Source: Flavobacteriales bacterium UBA974 | GTDB taxonomy: Bacteria; Bacteroidota; Bacteroidia; Flavobacteriales_D; Sanyastnellaceae | Direction: 5' to 3' | DNA: 64,000 bases | NCBI GenBank assembly: GCA_002292405.1 | Contig: DBBW01000025.1 | Span: 14,272 to 78,271, forward strand | Part shown: in pieces, positions 51,978 through 57,858 of the stretch | How the letters are laid out: each line of letters opens with the position of its first letter | How positions within the stretch are numbered: the stretch's first letter is position 1 | Notes under the pieces: generated by a model | The model's input: only the letters and a program-made list of their open reading frames with translations | Told to the model about the DNA's origin: nothing | Databases searched by the model: none | Translations under genes and position numbers: made by a program

Positions 51978-53450
51978 ATGGCTAAAAAATTAACACCGAG
52001 AAGCGAAGATTACAGCAAGTGGTATAACGAAATTGTTGTTGATGCCGACCTAGCTCAGCACTCTGATGTAAAGGGCTGTATGGTTATTAAGCCATATGGT
52101 TATGCTATATGGGAGAGGATGAAGGATGTTCTTGATGGCATGTTTAAGGAGACTGGACATATGAATGCCTACTTCCCACTTTTCATCCCTAAGAGCTATC
52201 TCTCTAAGGAGGCTGCTCACGTGGAGGGGTTTGCGAAGGAGTGTGCTGTTGTGACTCACTATCGTCTGATGAACGACCCGAATGGGAAAGGACTGATTGT
52301 TGATCCAAAAGCAAAGTTGGAGGAAGAACTTATCGTTCGTCCGACTTCTGAGACGATTATTTGGAATACATACAGGAAATGGATACAGAGCTACCGCGAT
52401 CTTCCACTTCTAATTAACCAATGGGCGAATGTTGTTCGTTGGGAGATGCGTACCCGTCTTTTCCTCAGAACTACTGAGTTTTTATGGCAGGAGGGGCATA
52501 CAGCTCACGCGAATGAGCAGGAGGCTCAGGATGAGACCCGTCGCATGCTTGATATTTATGCCAAATTCACGGAAGGCTGGATGGCCATGCCAGTGATTAA
52601 GGGTGATAAAACTGAAAGCGAGCGTTTCGCAGGTGCTGAAAGTACGCTTTGTATCGAGGCAAGAATGCAGGATGGTAAGGCACTTCAAGCTGGCACATCT
52701 CACTTCTTAGGCCAAAACTTTGCCAAGGCTTTCGATGTTAAATTTGCGACTAAAGATGGTAAGCAGGAACTTGTTTGGGCTACTTCGTGGGGTGTTTCAA
52801 CACGCTTGATGGGAGCTCTTGTCATGACTCACTCAGACGACTCAGGGCTTGTTCTCCCTCCGAAGCTTGCACCTATCGAAGTCGTCATCGTTCCGATCTA
52901 CAAAGGGGAGGAGCAGATGGACGAAATAGTCGGAAAATGTCGCGAACTTGAAACAGAACTACGTGCAGCAGGAATCCGAGTAAAATTAGATGCTGACGAC
53001 TCAAAACGTTCTGGATGGAAATTTGCAGAATACGAACTCAAGGGAGTTCCTCTTAGGCTTGCCATTGGCCCTCGCGATCTCGCTAACAACTCTTGCGAAC
53101 TCGCACGCCGCGATACCCGCACGAAGTCTTTTGAATCTCTTGACGGGATTGCACCTCTTGTGCGAACTCTACTGGACACTATTCAATCAGATTTATTCTC
53201 TACAGCTCAAGATCGCATGGTTAAAAATACGGTCAATGTAGATACATGGGAAGAGTTCCAAGCTGCTATTCATGATGAGATGTTCGTTATGGCTCACTGG
53301 GATGGCACATCAGAAACAGAAGATCTTATTTCTGACGAGACAAAAGCTTCCATTCGTTGCCTCCCATTCGATGGAGATCTTACACCTGGAGTTTGTATAA
53401 AGACTGGAAATCCAAGTGCACGACGAGTTCTATTCGCTAAGTCTTATTAA
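51978..53450 (+). CDS. proS: Prolyl-tRNA synthetase, archaeal/eukaryotic-type
   Basis: The 490-residue class II synthetase has motif 2 [30 protein letters not shown] and motif 3 [28 protein letters not shown]. There is no INS editing domain between motifs 2 and 3. The C-terminal extension and final aromatic residue (FAKSY) are those of the short archaeal/eukaryotic type, which is common in Bacteroidota. It lies just upstream of tRNA-Glu, which has its own promoter. Confidence 0.96.
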   Translation: MAKKLTPRSEDYSKWYNEIVVDADLAQHSDVKGCMVIKPYGYAIWERMKDVLDGMFKETGHMNAYFPLFIPKSYLSKEAAHVEGFAKECAVVTHYRLMNDPNGKGLIVDPKAKLEEELIVRPTSETIIWNTYRKWIQSYRDLPLLINQWANVVRWEMRTRLFLRTTEFLWQEGHTAHANEQEAQDETRRMLDIYAKFTEGWMAMPVIKGDKTESERFAGAESTLCIEARMQDGKALQAGTSHFLGQNFAKAFDVKFATKDGKQELVWATSWGVSTRLMGALVMTHSDDSGLVLPPKLAPIEVVIVPIYKGEEQMDEIVGKCRELETELRAAGIRVKLDADDSKRSGWKFAEYELKGVPLRLAIGPRDLANNSCELARRDTRTKSFESLDGIAPLVRTLLDTIQSDLFSTAQDRMVKNTVNVDTWEEFQAAIHDEMFVMAHWDGTSETEDLISDETKASIRCLPFDGDLTPGVCIKTGNPSARRVLFAKSY

Positions 53451-53475
53451 AATACCATTTTTTTATCTAAGGTGC

Positions 53476-53505
53476 TTGTGAGAATAAAATCTCTAACTAT
53501 CTTTG
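53476..53505 (+). promoter_or_regulatory. Promoter of tRNA-Glu
   Basis: TTG (53476-53478), a 19-bp spacer and TATCTTTG (53498-53505) match the Bacteroidota consensus. The mature tRNA begins 11 bases after the element, leaving a short 5' leader of about 7 bases for RNase P. Confidence 0.8.
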
Positions 53506-53516
53506 CGCACCTATTT

Positions 53517-53591
53517 GGCCCGTTCGTCTAGGGGTTAGGACGCCAGGTTTTCATCCTGGTAGCAGGGGTTCGAATCCCCTACGGGCTACCA
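53517..53591 (+). tRNA. tRNA-Glu (anticodon TTC), CCA encoded; integration target
   Basis: Acceptor GGCCCGT pairs with ACGGGCT (first pair G-T). The D-arm and a five-base anticodon stem CCAGG/CCTGG enclose TTTTCAT (anticodon TTC). The T-arm is GGGG-TTCGAAT-CCCC. Discriminator A53588 and the CCA at 53589-53591 are encoded. The 3' end is the left attachment site of the module pair; the sequence after position 53587 belongs to the inserted element and supplies the last bases and CCA. Confidence 0.97.
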
Positions 53592-53593
53592 AA
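53576..53593 (+). repeat. attL core at the tRNA-Glu 3' end
   Basis: CCCCTACGGGCTACCAAA is identical to 57568-57585 at the distal junction. To its right the element's left-end sequence begins (AACTCACT...). To its left is the T-arm of the tRNA. Integration here keeps the tRNA intact. Confidence 0.9.
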
Positions 53594-53633
53594 CTCACTC
53601 CCTGCATCCTAACAGATGTAGGGTTTTTTCATT
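53587..53633 (+). repeat. Module left end, copy 1 (47 bp)
   Basis: This stretch, starting TACCAAACTCACT and containing the CTGCATC...GATGTAGGG hairpin, matches 56051-56097 at 44 of 47 positions by eye. The three changes are at 53601, 53624 and 53629. Beyond it the two modules are unrelated. Confidence 0.92.
53600..53629 (+). terminator. Terminator carried by the element just after tRNA-Glu
   Basis: CCCTGCATC pairs with GATGTAGGG (one G-T pair) around CTAACA and is followed by six T. It ends the tRNA transcript, replacing the original terminator that now lies at 57584. The copy in module 2 (56064-56087) has lost the full T-run. Confidence 0.9.
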
Positions 53634-53725
53634 CAAGATTTCCTGTAACCCACTAAACGTGGGCATAAAGTGTGAAAAACGTAGTTAGGTTTTTACATGT
53701 TTAGAAAAATGAGGGGACTACTTTC

Positions 53726-53748
53726 GGCACAACAATGGGAACAACAAA
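53726..53748 (+). repeat. Putative recombinase arm site, copy 1
   Basis: GGCACAACAATGGGAACAAC plus AAA: the same 23-base string occurs at 57498-57520 and, with changes, at 55970-55992. It contains the direct pair ACAACAA...ACAACAA, as expected for arm-type binding sites of a tyrosine recombinase. It ends 18 bp before the integrase ATG. There is also a small hairpin CCCAC-TAAAC-GTGGG at 53649-53663. Confidence 0.7.
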
Positions 53749-53766
53749 ACCCATTTTTGATTGCTG

Positions 53767-55101
53767 ATGAACATTTCATTTCAACTTTCACGACCTCAAA
53801 ACCCACAATCCTCTGTTGTTGCCCAGTTCATTTATGATGGCAAGAAGAGAAGGCTTGGAATGGGCTTGAGTGTCCCAAGTGATCGTTGGAATAAAGGCAA
53901 GCAAAGAATCAAAATCCTTAAATCTATCCACCGCAATGAAAGGATGGATTATGAGGTCCTAAACAAGCGTTTAGACACTCAAGAAGACTTGATTCATTCT
54001 ATCATCCATGAACTCACATTAGACCTTGGAAAGGCTCCTACATGGCTTGAGTTCAAAGAAGGATGGAACCGCAAGATGAAAGGCAAACAGAGAGCTTCAT
54101 CAAAGCATCTCACATTCAACCAGTGGGTGAAAGAGTTCATTGATGATGCACACAACAGATTGAATGGAAAGGGCAAGAAAATCAGCCACAGAACAATCCA
54201 GAAATACAAGACTGTTCATGACCAACTTTGTCAATATGCCATCAAGCATGTTGGACATCAAATAAGTTTTGAGAATTGGAATAGAGAGCTTCTGGATGGA
54301 TACAAAAGATTCAGAGCCAAGCAAGGAATAAGCATCAACACTATTGCCAAAGATGTGAAGGTGATTAAGATGTGGTTGAAAGAGTCCTACACAACCAATT
54401 TGCATGACAATAGAGCCCATATGGAGGCCTATTTCAGTCCCAAGCAAGTCAAGACACTCAAGGTGCATTTAACCCTTGAGGATTTAACCCTTTTAGAGGC
54501 TGTTAAACTGCCTTCTAAAGGCAAGTTTGGTCAAACCATCACTGCTCTTGAAACAGTCCGAGACTTGTTTCTTTTGGCCTGTTGGACAGGAGTGCGGATT
54601 TCTGATTTGAAGAAGTTCCCAGAGCTGATTAAAGATGCTTGGGATGACAATGGAGGAAGCTGTCCTGAATACATCACATTCATCCAAACCAAGACCAATT
54701 CACCAGTCAAGGTTCCAGTTCTTGATGCTGCTCAGAGAATCATCAATAAGCACAATGGAAGGCTTCCTGAAGCCATCAATGAGCAGAAGATGAATGCCAC
54801 TATTAAGAAGGTCCTTGAGCTTGCAGGAATCACAAGAATGGTTGAGACTCCATCAACCAGCATGACCGCTTCTAAAGCCCTCAGAAAGCCCATATATGAG
54901 CTTGTGACACTTCATACTGCAAGAAGGACATTTGCCACGAATATGCACTCCCTTGAGGTTCTTTCAGTCAATGAATTGATGTCATTAACTGGACATGAGT
55001 CTGAGAGTACTTTGAAGACCTATTTGAATATTGACAGGTTTGAGACTTCATCTAAAGCCTCAGAGAAGATCAGAAAGGCTTTGAATCAGGTTGCAGCTTA
55101 A
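53767..55101 (+). CDS. Tyrosine recombinase / site-specific integrase
   Basis: The 444-residue integrase has an N-terminal arm-binding region (RRLGMGLSVPSDRWN), a SAM-like core-binding domain (about 115-210) and a C-terminal catalytic domain with all six active-site residues: Arg277 (TGVRISDL), Lys309 (QTKTNS), His383 and Arg386 (HTARRTFATN), His410 (LTGHES) and Tyr419 (TYLNI). This is the Bacteroidota phage/CTn-type integrase layout. ATG 53767 is preferred over TTG 53761. It is presumably responsible for integration at tRNA-Glu of both modules. Confidence 0.95.
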   Translation: MNISFQLSRPQNPQSSVVAQFIYDGKKRRLGMGLSVPSDRWNKGKQRIKILKSIHRNERMDYEVLNKRLDTQEDLIHSIIHELTLDLGKAPTWLEFKEGWNRKMKGKQRASSKHLTFNQWVKEFIDDAHNRLNGKGKKISHRTIQKYKTVHDQLCQYAIKHVGHQISFENWNRELLDGYKRFRAKQGISINTIAKDVKVIKMWLKESYTTNLHDNRAHMEAYFSPKQVKTLKVHLTLEDLTLLEAVKLPSKGKFGQTITALETVRDLFLLACWTGVRISDLKKFPELIKDAWDDNGGSCPEYITFIQTKTNSPVKVPVLDAAQRIINKHNGRLPEAINEQKMNATIKKVLELAGITRMVETPSTSMTASKALRKPIYELVTLHTARRTFATNMHSLEVLSVNELMSLTGHESESTLKTYLNIDRFETSSKASEKIRKALNQVAA

Positions 55102-55161
55102 CATTCAACCGTTCGTTATAACCCTCCTTTTATTCATTTGAATTTTGATGCAAAATTTAAC

Positions 55162-55503
55162 TCAATGAACATAAGCAGTGCCACCGTGAAAATACTCCTT
55201 TTTTCCGTTCCTCCCTTTTGAAACACGGAAATCACCTCCTCGTTCACTTCCTCCAATTTCAAAACAATGTTTTCCATGACCTCCGATTGAGACTGTTTCG
55301 ATCACTTCCTTTTTGTACCAAATAACAATAGAAAAACGCTTGGTGGATCTGTTGTGAACACAAAGTTCTTTCCCATATTGTTTTTCCCCAGTTGTTGTGA
55401 TGGTGTTTTCTTGACTTGTTACATTGGTGTCACCAATTGATAATTCCTGAGCTGAAAGAGAAACAGAAAGCAAACAAGCTAAAGCAGTAAATAGAAGTCT
55501 CAT
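55162..55503 (-). CDS. Small secreted protein of unknown function in module 1
   Basis: The 113-residue protein has a signal peptide (MRLLFTALACLLSVSLSAQ). The mature part is beta-rich and hydrophilic with Gly/His/Lys patches (GGHGKHCFEIGGSERGGDF) and two cysteines. I recognise no family. It is convergent with the integrase gene and is the only cargo-type gene of module 1. It could help the host envelope or another purpose; nothing indicates which. Confidence 0.65.
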   Translation of the reverse strand: MRLLFTALACLLSVSLSAQELSIGDTNVTSQENTITTTGEKQYGKELCVHNRSTKRFSIVIWYKKEVIETVSIGGHGKHCFEIGGSERGGDFRVSKGRNGKKEYFHGGTAYVH

Positions 55504-55589
55504 GGTTGTGATTTTAGACTCACAATTTACATCAAATTAGTGTCATGTGAAATAAGTGCTTAACCAACTTGACGCTGTCAATGTGTTGA

Positions 55590-55800
55590 TACTTGATTGA
55601 GTCCGAACTTTGCTACGCTCAGCATGAGTTCTTCCCCTGACACTGAGAGGGTGAGTCTAAAACGAACCCTCATCACACAGGGAATAGGAACCTCCTTAAT
55701 GACACGCTCGGCCGTCTTAAACGGTCCGAGCTTACACAGGCAAAGGAAAGATGTAACAGGACCCAGACACAAAGTTCAAGTCCAGTGAGCGGCCATCTTT
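55590..55800. other. Unassigned G+C-richer segment with strong hairpin
   Basis: This part of the 610-bp gap between the secreted-protein and esterase genes is visibly richer in G+C than its surroundings. It contains a strong hairpin: GCTCGG CCGT loop CTTAA ACGG T CCGAGC at about 55707-55732. Short frames are open on both strands (64 codons leftward from 55772, 63 codons rightward from 55597), but neither has a recognisable product. It may be a structured RNA or the remnant of a gene. Confidence 0.35.
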
Positions 55801-55836
55801 TTGCTCTAATTTTTGATAGGGGGAAGGGGTGTTAAA

Positions 55837-55880
55837 AATCAAGCTTAATGAGACGTGAGAACGTCGTGTCATTCTTGATT
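55837..55880 (+). other. Conserved imperfect hairpin in right end, copy 1
   Basis: Outer arms AATCAAG and CTTGATT, inner AATGA/TCATT and the apex ACGT-GAGA-ACGT (GNRA-type loop). In copy 2 (57365-57408) two of the three bases in the 5' bulge differ while every paired base is the same, so the structure is kept. It is not followed by a T-run. The role may be in DNA processing or as RNA. Confidence 0.6.
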
Positions 55881-55969
55881 CACACCGTCAGTAATTGAGT
55901 AGGGGAGTTGCTGAATTTATCAACAGCATCAATCCCTTTGATAAGAGACAGAAAAAAGTGGCTGAATTC

Positions 55970-55992
55970 GGCACAACAATAGGAACAAAAAA
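55970..55992 (+). repeat. Putative recombinase arm site, copy 2 (diverged)
   Basis: GGCACAACAAT followed by AGGAACAAAAAA, matching the site at 53726 at 21 of 23 positions. It is located 48 bp before the degenerate core of module 1's right boundary. Confidence 0.6.
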
Positions 55993-56039
55993 TAAAAGTA
56001 ATAGTCAGTAATTTCTGTATTTACTGAGGTGTGTGTAGA

Positions 56040-56057
56040 CCCCAATGGAATACCAAA
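56040..56057 (+). repeat. Internal, degenerate att core between the two modules
   Basis: CCCCAATGGAATACCAAA matches the attL/attR core at 14 of 18 positions. It is the junction where module 1's right end meets module 2's left end. The mismatches lie in the tRNA part, so it would no longer rebuild a tRNA and may be recombination-poor. Confidence 0.85.
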
Positions 56058-56097
56058 CTCACTCTCTGCATCCTAACAGATGTAGGGATTTTGCATT
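56051..56097 (+). repeat. Module left end, copy 2 (47 bp)
   Basis: Matches 53587-53633 at 44 of 47 positions. The hairpin arms are kept, but the T-run after the stem is interrupted (GGGATTTTG), so it is a weaker terminator than copy 1, consistent with not sitting behind the tRNA any longer. Confidence 0.9.
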
Positions 56098-56113
56098 GGT
56101 GATTTAAATAAGA

Positions 56114-57289
56114 TTAAAGCTGCACTGTTAGCCCTTGGTTCTCAACCATGAATTCAAAGCCCAATGACCACAAAGGATCACCGTTGACGTTAATTCCCCA
56201 AATTCCATGACCTCCATCTTCAATTGTGTAAAGAGTACAGATGTTGCCGTTAGCATTGTACGTGCTGTTCAACGAGGTAGCTTCAGAGTATTCGACTGTC
56301 GGGTCTGCAGTACCATGAACGATCATGAGTGAGGCGTCGTTTGAATCGAAACGGACAGCACCGTCCAGAAGCGTCAAAATGTCCACCGAAGCGCGACCAC
56401 CCCAAAAGTCCAACACTGTCTGAATTTGAAATTCTTGCGACAAATTTGTAGACTGTAATGTTGGGTCTTCACTGACGGATAATTCATCAACATAATCATC
56501 AGTGTTTGAAGCACCCATGGCGATTGATATAAATGCACCTGCTGATCCTCCAAGAACTGATATATGATTCTCATTAATTTCATATTCGTCAGCTTGGCTC
56601 ACTACCCAACGCAAAGCTGCCTTGGCATCTCTATTTGCAGGGTACATGGCCAAAACTTGATCTATATTTTGCCCATCTGGCAAGAGGCCGATCGCATTCA
56701 ACCAAGACGTGGGAACAGTACCGTGCTGAGACGCCAATCGGTAGTTGATTGAGAATACTACCCAACCCCTTGATGCGTATTGGTTGGAAAGTTCAACTAG
56801 AGATTCCTGCTCGTTGCTTCCACCAAAGAAACCACCCCCATGAATGATGACAAGTGCTGGTCGGCTCTCCTCTTGGTTGTCTGGCAAATACACATCTAAC
56901 TCCAGAGAAATGGTATCCATGATTGGACCTCCCCATCCATTGTGACTCAAACCCGATCCGTATACCACATTGTCCTCGAACAAAACTTCAAAGGTGGAAT
57001 TGGTCCATACACTTGGATTTGTTTGCTCACAGTTTTGACCGAAGTATCCAAGAACCATCAAAACATCGTTTGTACCCACCGCGCTATCTCCATCCAAATC
57101 GTACTCACCGCAATCTTGATAGCAACCAAAATATGCAAGAAGATTTAAGACATCACTCACCTCAACAAGCCCACTTTCATCAAAATCTCCAGGGCACGAA
57201 GCCCATGTATAATCGATAGTCAGTAAGATGCTGACTGCTCCGATTAGAATTGATTTCTTATCCATGATTGATTTGAAAATGTTTTTCAT
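56114..57289 (-). CDS. Secreted carboxylesterase-type hydrolase with dockerin-like N-terminal repeats (module 2 cargo)
   Basis: The 391-residue protein has a signal peptide (residues 1-31) and a tandem dockerin-I/EF-hand-like pair (CPGDFDESGLVEVSDVLNLLAYFG and YDLDGDSAVGTNDVLMVLGYFG, residues 32-88). An alpha/beta hydrolase domain follows with the oxyanion motif HGGG (150-153), nucleophile Ser249 in GGSAG, Asp329 in HGTADP and His361. The enzyme probably cleaves esters at the surface or outside; no T9SS sorting domain follows. The gene runs opposite to the integrase and fills the module. Confidence 0.85.
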   Translation of the reverse strand: MKNIFKSIMDKKSILIGAVSILLTIDYTWASCPGDFDESGLVEVSDVLNLLAYFGCYQDCGEYDLDGDSAVGTNDVLMVLGYFGQNCEQTNPSVWTNSTFEVLFEDNVVYGSGLSHNGWGGPIMDTISLELDVYLPDNQEESRPALVIIHGGGFFGGSNEQESLVELSNQYASRGWVVFSINYRLASQHGTVPTSWLNAIGLLPDGQNIDQVLAMYPANRDAKAALRWVVSQADEYEINENHISVLGGSAGAFISIAMGASNTDDYVDELSVSEDPTLQSTNLSQEFQIQTVLDFWGGRASVDILTLLDGAVRFDSNDASLMIVHGTADPTVEYSEATSLNSTYNANGNICTLYTIEDGGHGIWGINVNGDPLWSLGFEFMVENQGLTVQL

Positions 57290-57364
57290 GATGTTTAAGA
57301 TTTAGTGTTTTCTCAAATATACAATCTTATCATCTGTTTCTTGATATGGTGAAGGGGTGTTAAA

Positions 57365-57408
57365 AATCAAGATGAATGAGACGTGAGAACGTCGTGTCAT
57401 TCTTGATT
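57365..57408 (+). other. Conserved imperfect hairpin in right end, copy 2
   Basis: Same pairing as at 55837-55880; the only changes are in the unpaired bulge (ATG in place of CTT). Confidence 0.6.
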
Positions 57409-57497
57409 CACACCGTCAGTAATTGAGTAGGGGAGTTGCTGAATTTATCAACAGCATCAATCCCTTTGATAAGAGACAGAAAAAAGTGGCTGAATTT

Positions 57498-57520
57498 GGC
57501 ACAACAATGGGAACAACAAA
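57498..57520 (+). repeat. Putative recombinase arm site, copy 3
   Basis: Identical over 23 bases to the copy just upstream of the integrase (53726-53748), although 3.8 kb away and in a module without an integrase gene. This supports the idea that one recombinase serves both modules. Confidence 0.7.
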
Positions 57521-57562
57521 TGTTAGTAACAGTCTGTAATGCCTGTATTTACTGAGGGGTGT

Positions 57563-57585
57563 GTAGCCCCCTACGGGCTACCAAA
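57563..57585 (+). repeat. attR: core with perfect inverted arms
   Basis: GTAGCCC-CCTAC-GGGCTAC (57563-57581) is a perfect 7-bp inverted repeat with a 5-bp spacer; the right arm plus CCAAA belongs to the core shared with attL (57568-57585). In attL the left arm is instead the tRNA sequence CGAATCC. The inverted-arm form is therefore the element side of the site. Confidence 0.85.
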
Positions 57586-57607
57586 AAAGATCTAAACGGG
57601 TCTTTTT
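57584..57607 (+). terminator. Probable original terminator of tRNA-Glu, displaced by the insertion
   Basis: AAAAAGATC pairs with GGTCTTTTT (one T-G pair) around TAAACG, followed by further T. It starts directly after the distal copy of the tRNA 3' end, where the native terminator would lie before the modules came in. Confidence 0.75.
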
Positions 57608-57668
57608 TTTATGCCCTGAAAGTACTGATTTTACTGGTGTTTAGAGGATTTTGAGAGGTGAAAAGTGC

Positions 57669-57690
57669 GTAGCCCGATAGGGGCTACTTT
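57669..57690 (+). repeat. Second core-like inverted repeat beyond attR
   Basis: GTAGCCC-GATAG-GGGCTAC has the same 7-bp arms and the same 5-bp spacer length as the attR core 106 bp upstream, with a different spacer sequence. It is followed by TTTT and could also terminate transcription. It may be a leftover attachment site of an older element. Confidence 0.6.
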
Positions 57691-57755
57691 TATTTTGTTA
57701 AAGTATTGTTTTATAGATATTTATTGAAATTCCGATGAATATCAAACTTTCAAAA

Positions 57756-57777
57756 ACGACCGTCAAAACCACCGTCA
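57756..57777 (+). repeat. Paired short direct repeat, possible arm site of a lost element
   Basis: GACCGTCA and CACCGTCA are separated by AAAC within ACGACCGTCAAAACCACCGT. Paired direct repeats of this kind precede some Bacteroidota integrase genes. It lies between the orphan core and the inverted tRNA fragment. Weak on its own. Confidence 0.3.
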
Positions 57778-57784
57778 TTTAGAT

Positions 57785-57812
57785 GTAGCCCGCGACAGAT
57801 TCGAACCCCTGC
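57785..57812 (-). repeat. Inverted remnant of the tRNA-Glu 3' end
   Basis: Read on the - strand, these 28 bases match 53562-53589 of tRNA-Glu at 23 positions, including GCAGGGGTTCGAATC and CGGGCTAC; the mismatches are contiguous in the 3' half of the T-stem. The rest of a tRNA is absent and the T-stem cannot pair, so it is not a working gene. Nothing else is seen in 57691-57858. Confidence 0.75.
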
Positions 57813-57858
57813 TTTGTGGTTAGTTTTTGATGTAAATTGTGAGCCAAAAATCACAGAC

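Larger units (their letters stand above)
55813..56039 (+). repeat. Module right end, copy 1 (227 bp)
   Basis: Aligns without gaps to 57341-57567. I count about 15 mismatches in the first 226 positions by eye, most in the last 70 bases. It contains a hairpin (55837-55880), an arm-like site (55970) and ends in the core's GTAG-C4 boundary. It shares no open frame with known genes. Confidence 0.92.
53587..56050 (+). mobile_element. Module 1: autonomous tRNA-Glu integrative element, 2,464 bp
   Basis: Bounded by the tRNA-end core (53576-53593) and a second, degenerate core (56040-56057). It contains a terminator (53600), a putative arm site (53726), a tyrosine recombinase (53767), a small secreted-protein gene (55162) and a 227-bp right end (55813-56039) that recurs in module 2. 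There are no terminal inverted repeats or transposase. No conjugation, replication or capsid genes are present, so it is a minimal integrative element and not a phage or ICE. Confidence 0.82.
57341..57567 (+). repeat. Module right end, copy 2 (227 bp)
   Basis: Second copy of the right end described at 55813-56039, aligned without gaps at an offset of 1,528. It holds the same hairpin (57365-57408) and arm site (57498). It ends in the attR core. Confidence 0.92.
56051..57578 (+). mobile_element. Module 2: non-autonomous tRNA-Glu element with esterase cargo, 1,528 bp
   Basis: It has the same 47-bp left end and 227-bp right end as module 1, but between them only one gene, a secreted esterase on the - strand. 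No recombinase is present. The right-end repeats and the cores are offset by exactly 1,528 bp, so the unit length is well defined. It is presumably moved by the module 1 integrase in trans. Confidence 0.85.

Noticed and set aside
55578..55788. Small genes in both directions in the G+C-richer block
   Set aside because: The two frames overlap each other, neither has a recognisable product or a promoter, and strong hairpins make an RNA or remnant at least as likely. Reported only as an unassigned segment.
53517..57607. Integron or transposon as the explanation of the repeated units
   Set aside because: The recombinase has the phage-integrase layout with a SAM-like domain, the target is a tRNA end, and there are no attC-type cassettes, terminal inverted repeats, transposase or target-site duplication of IS type.
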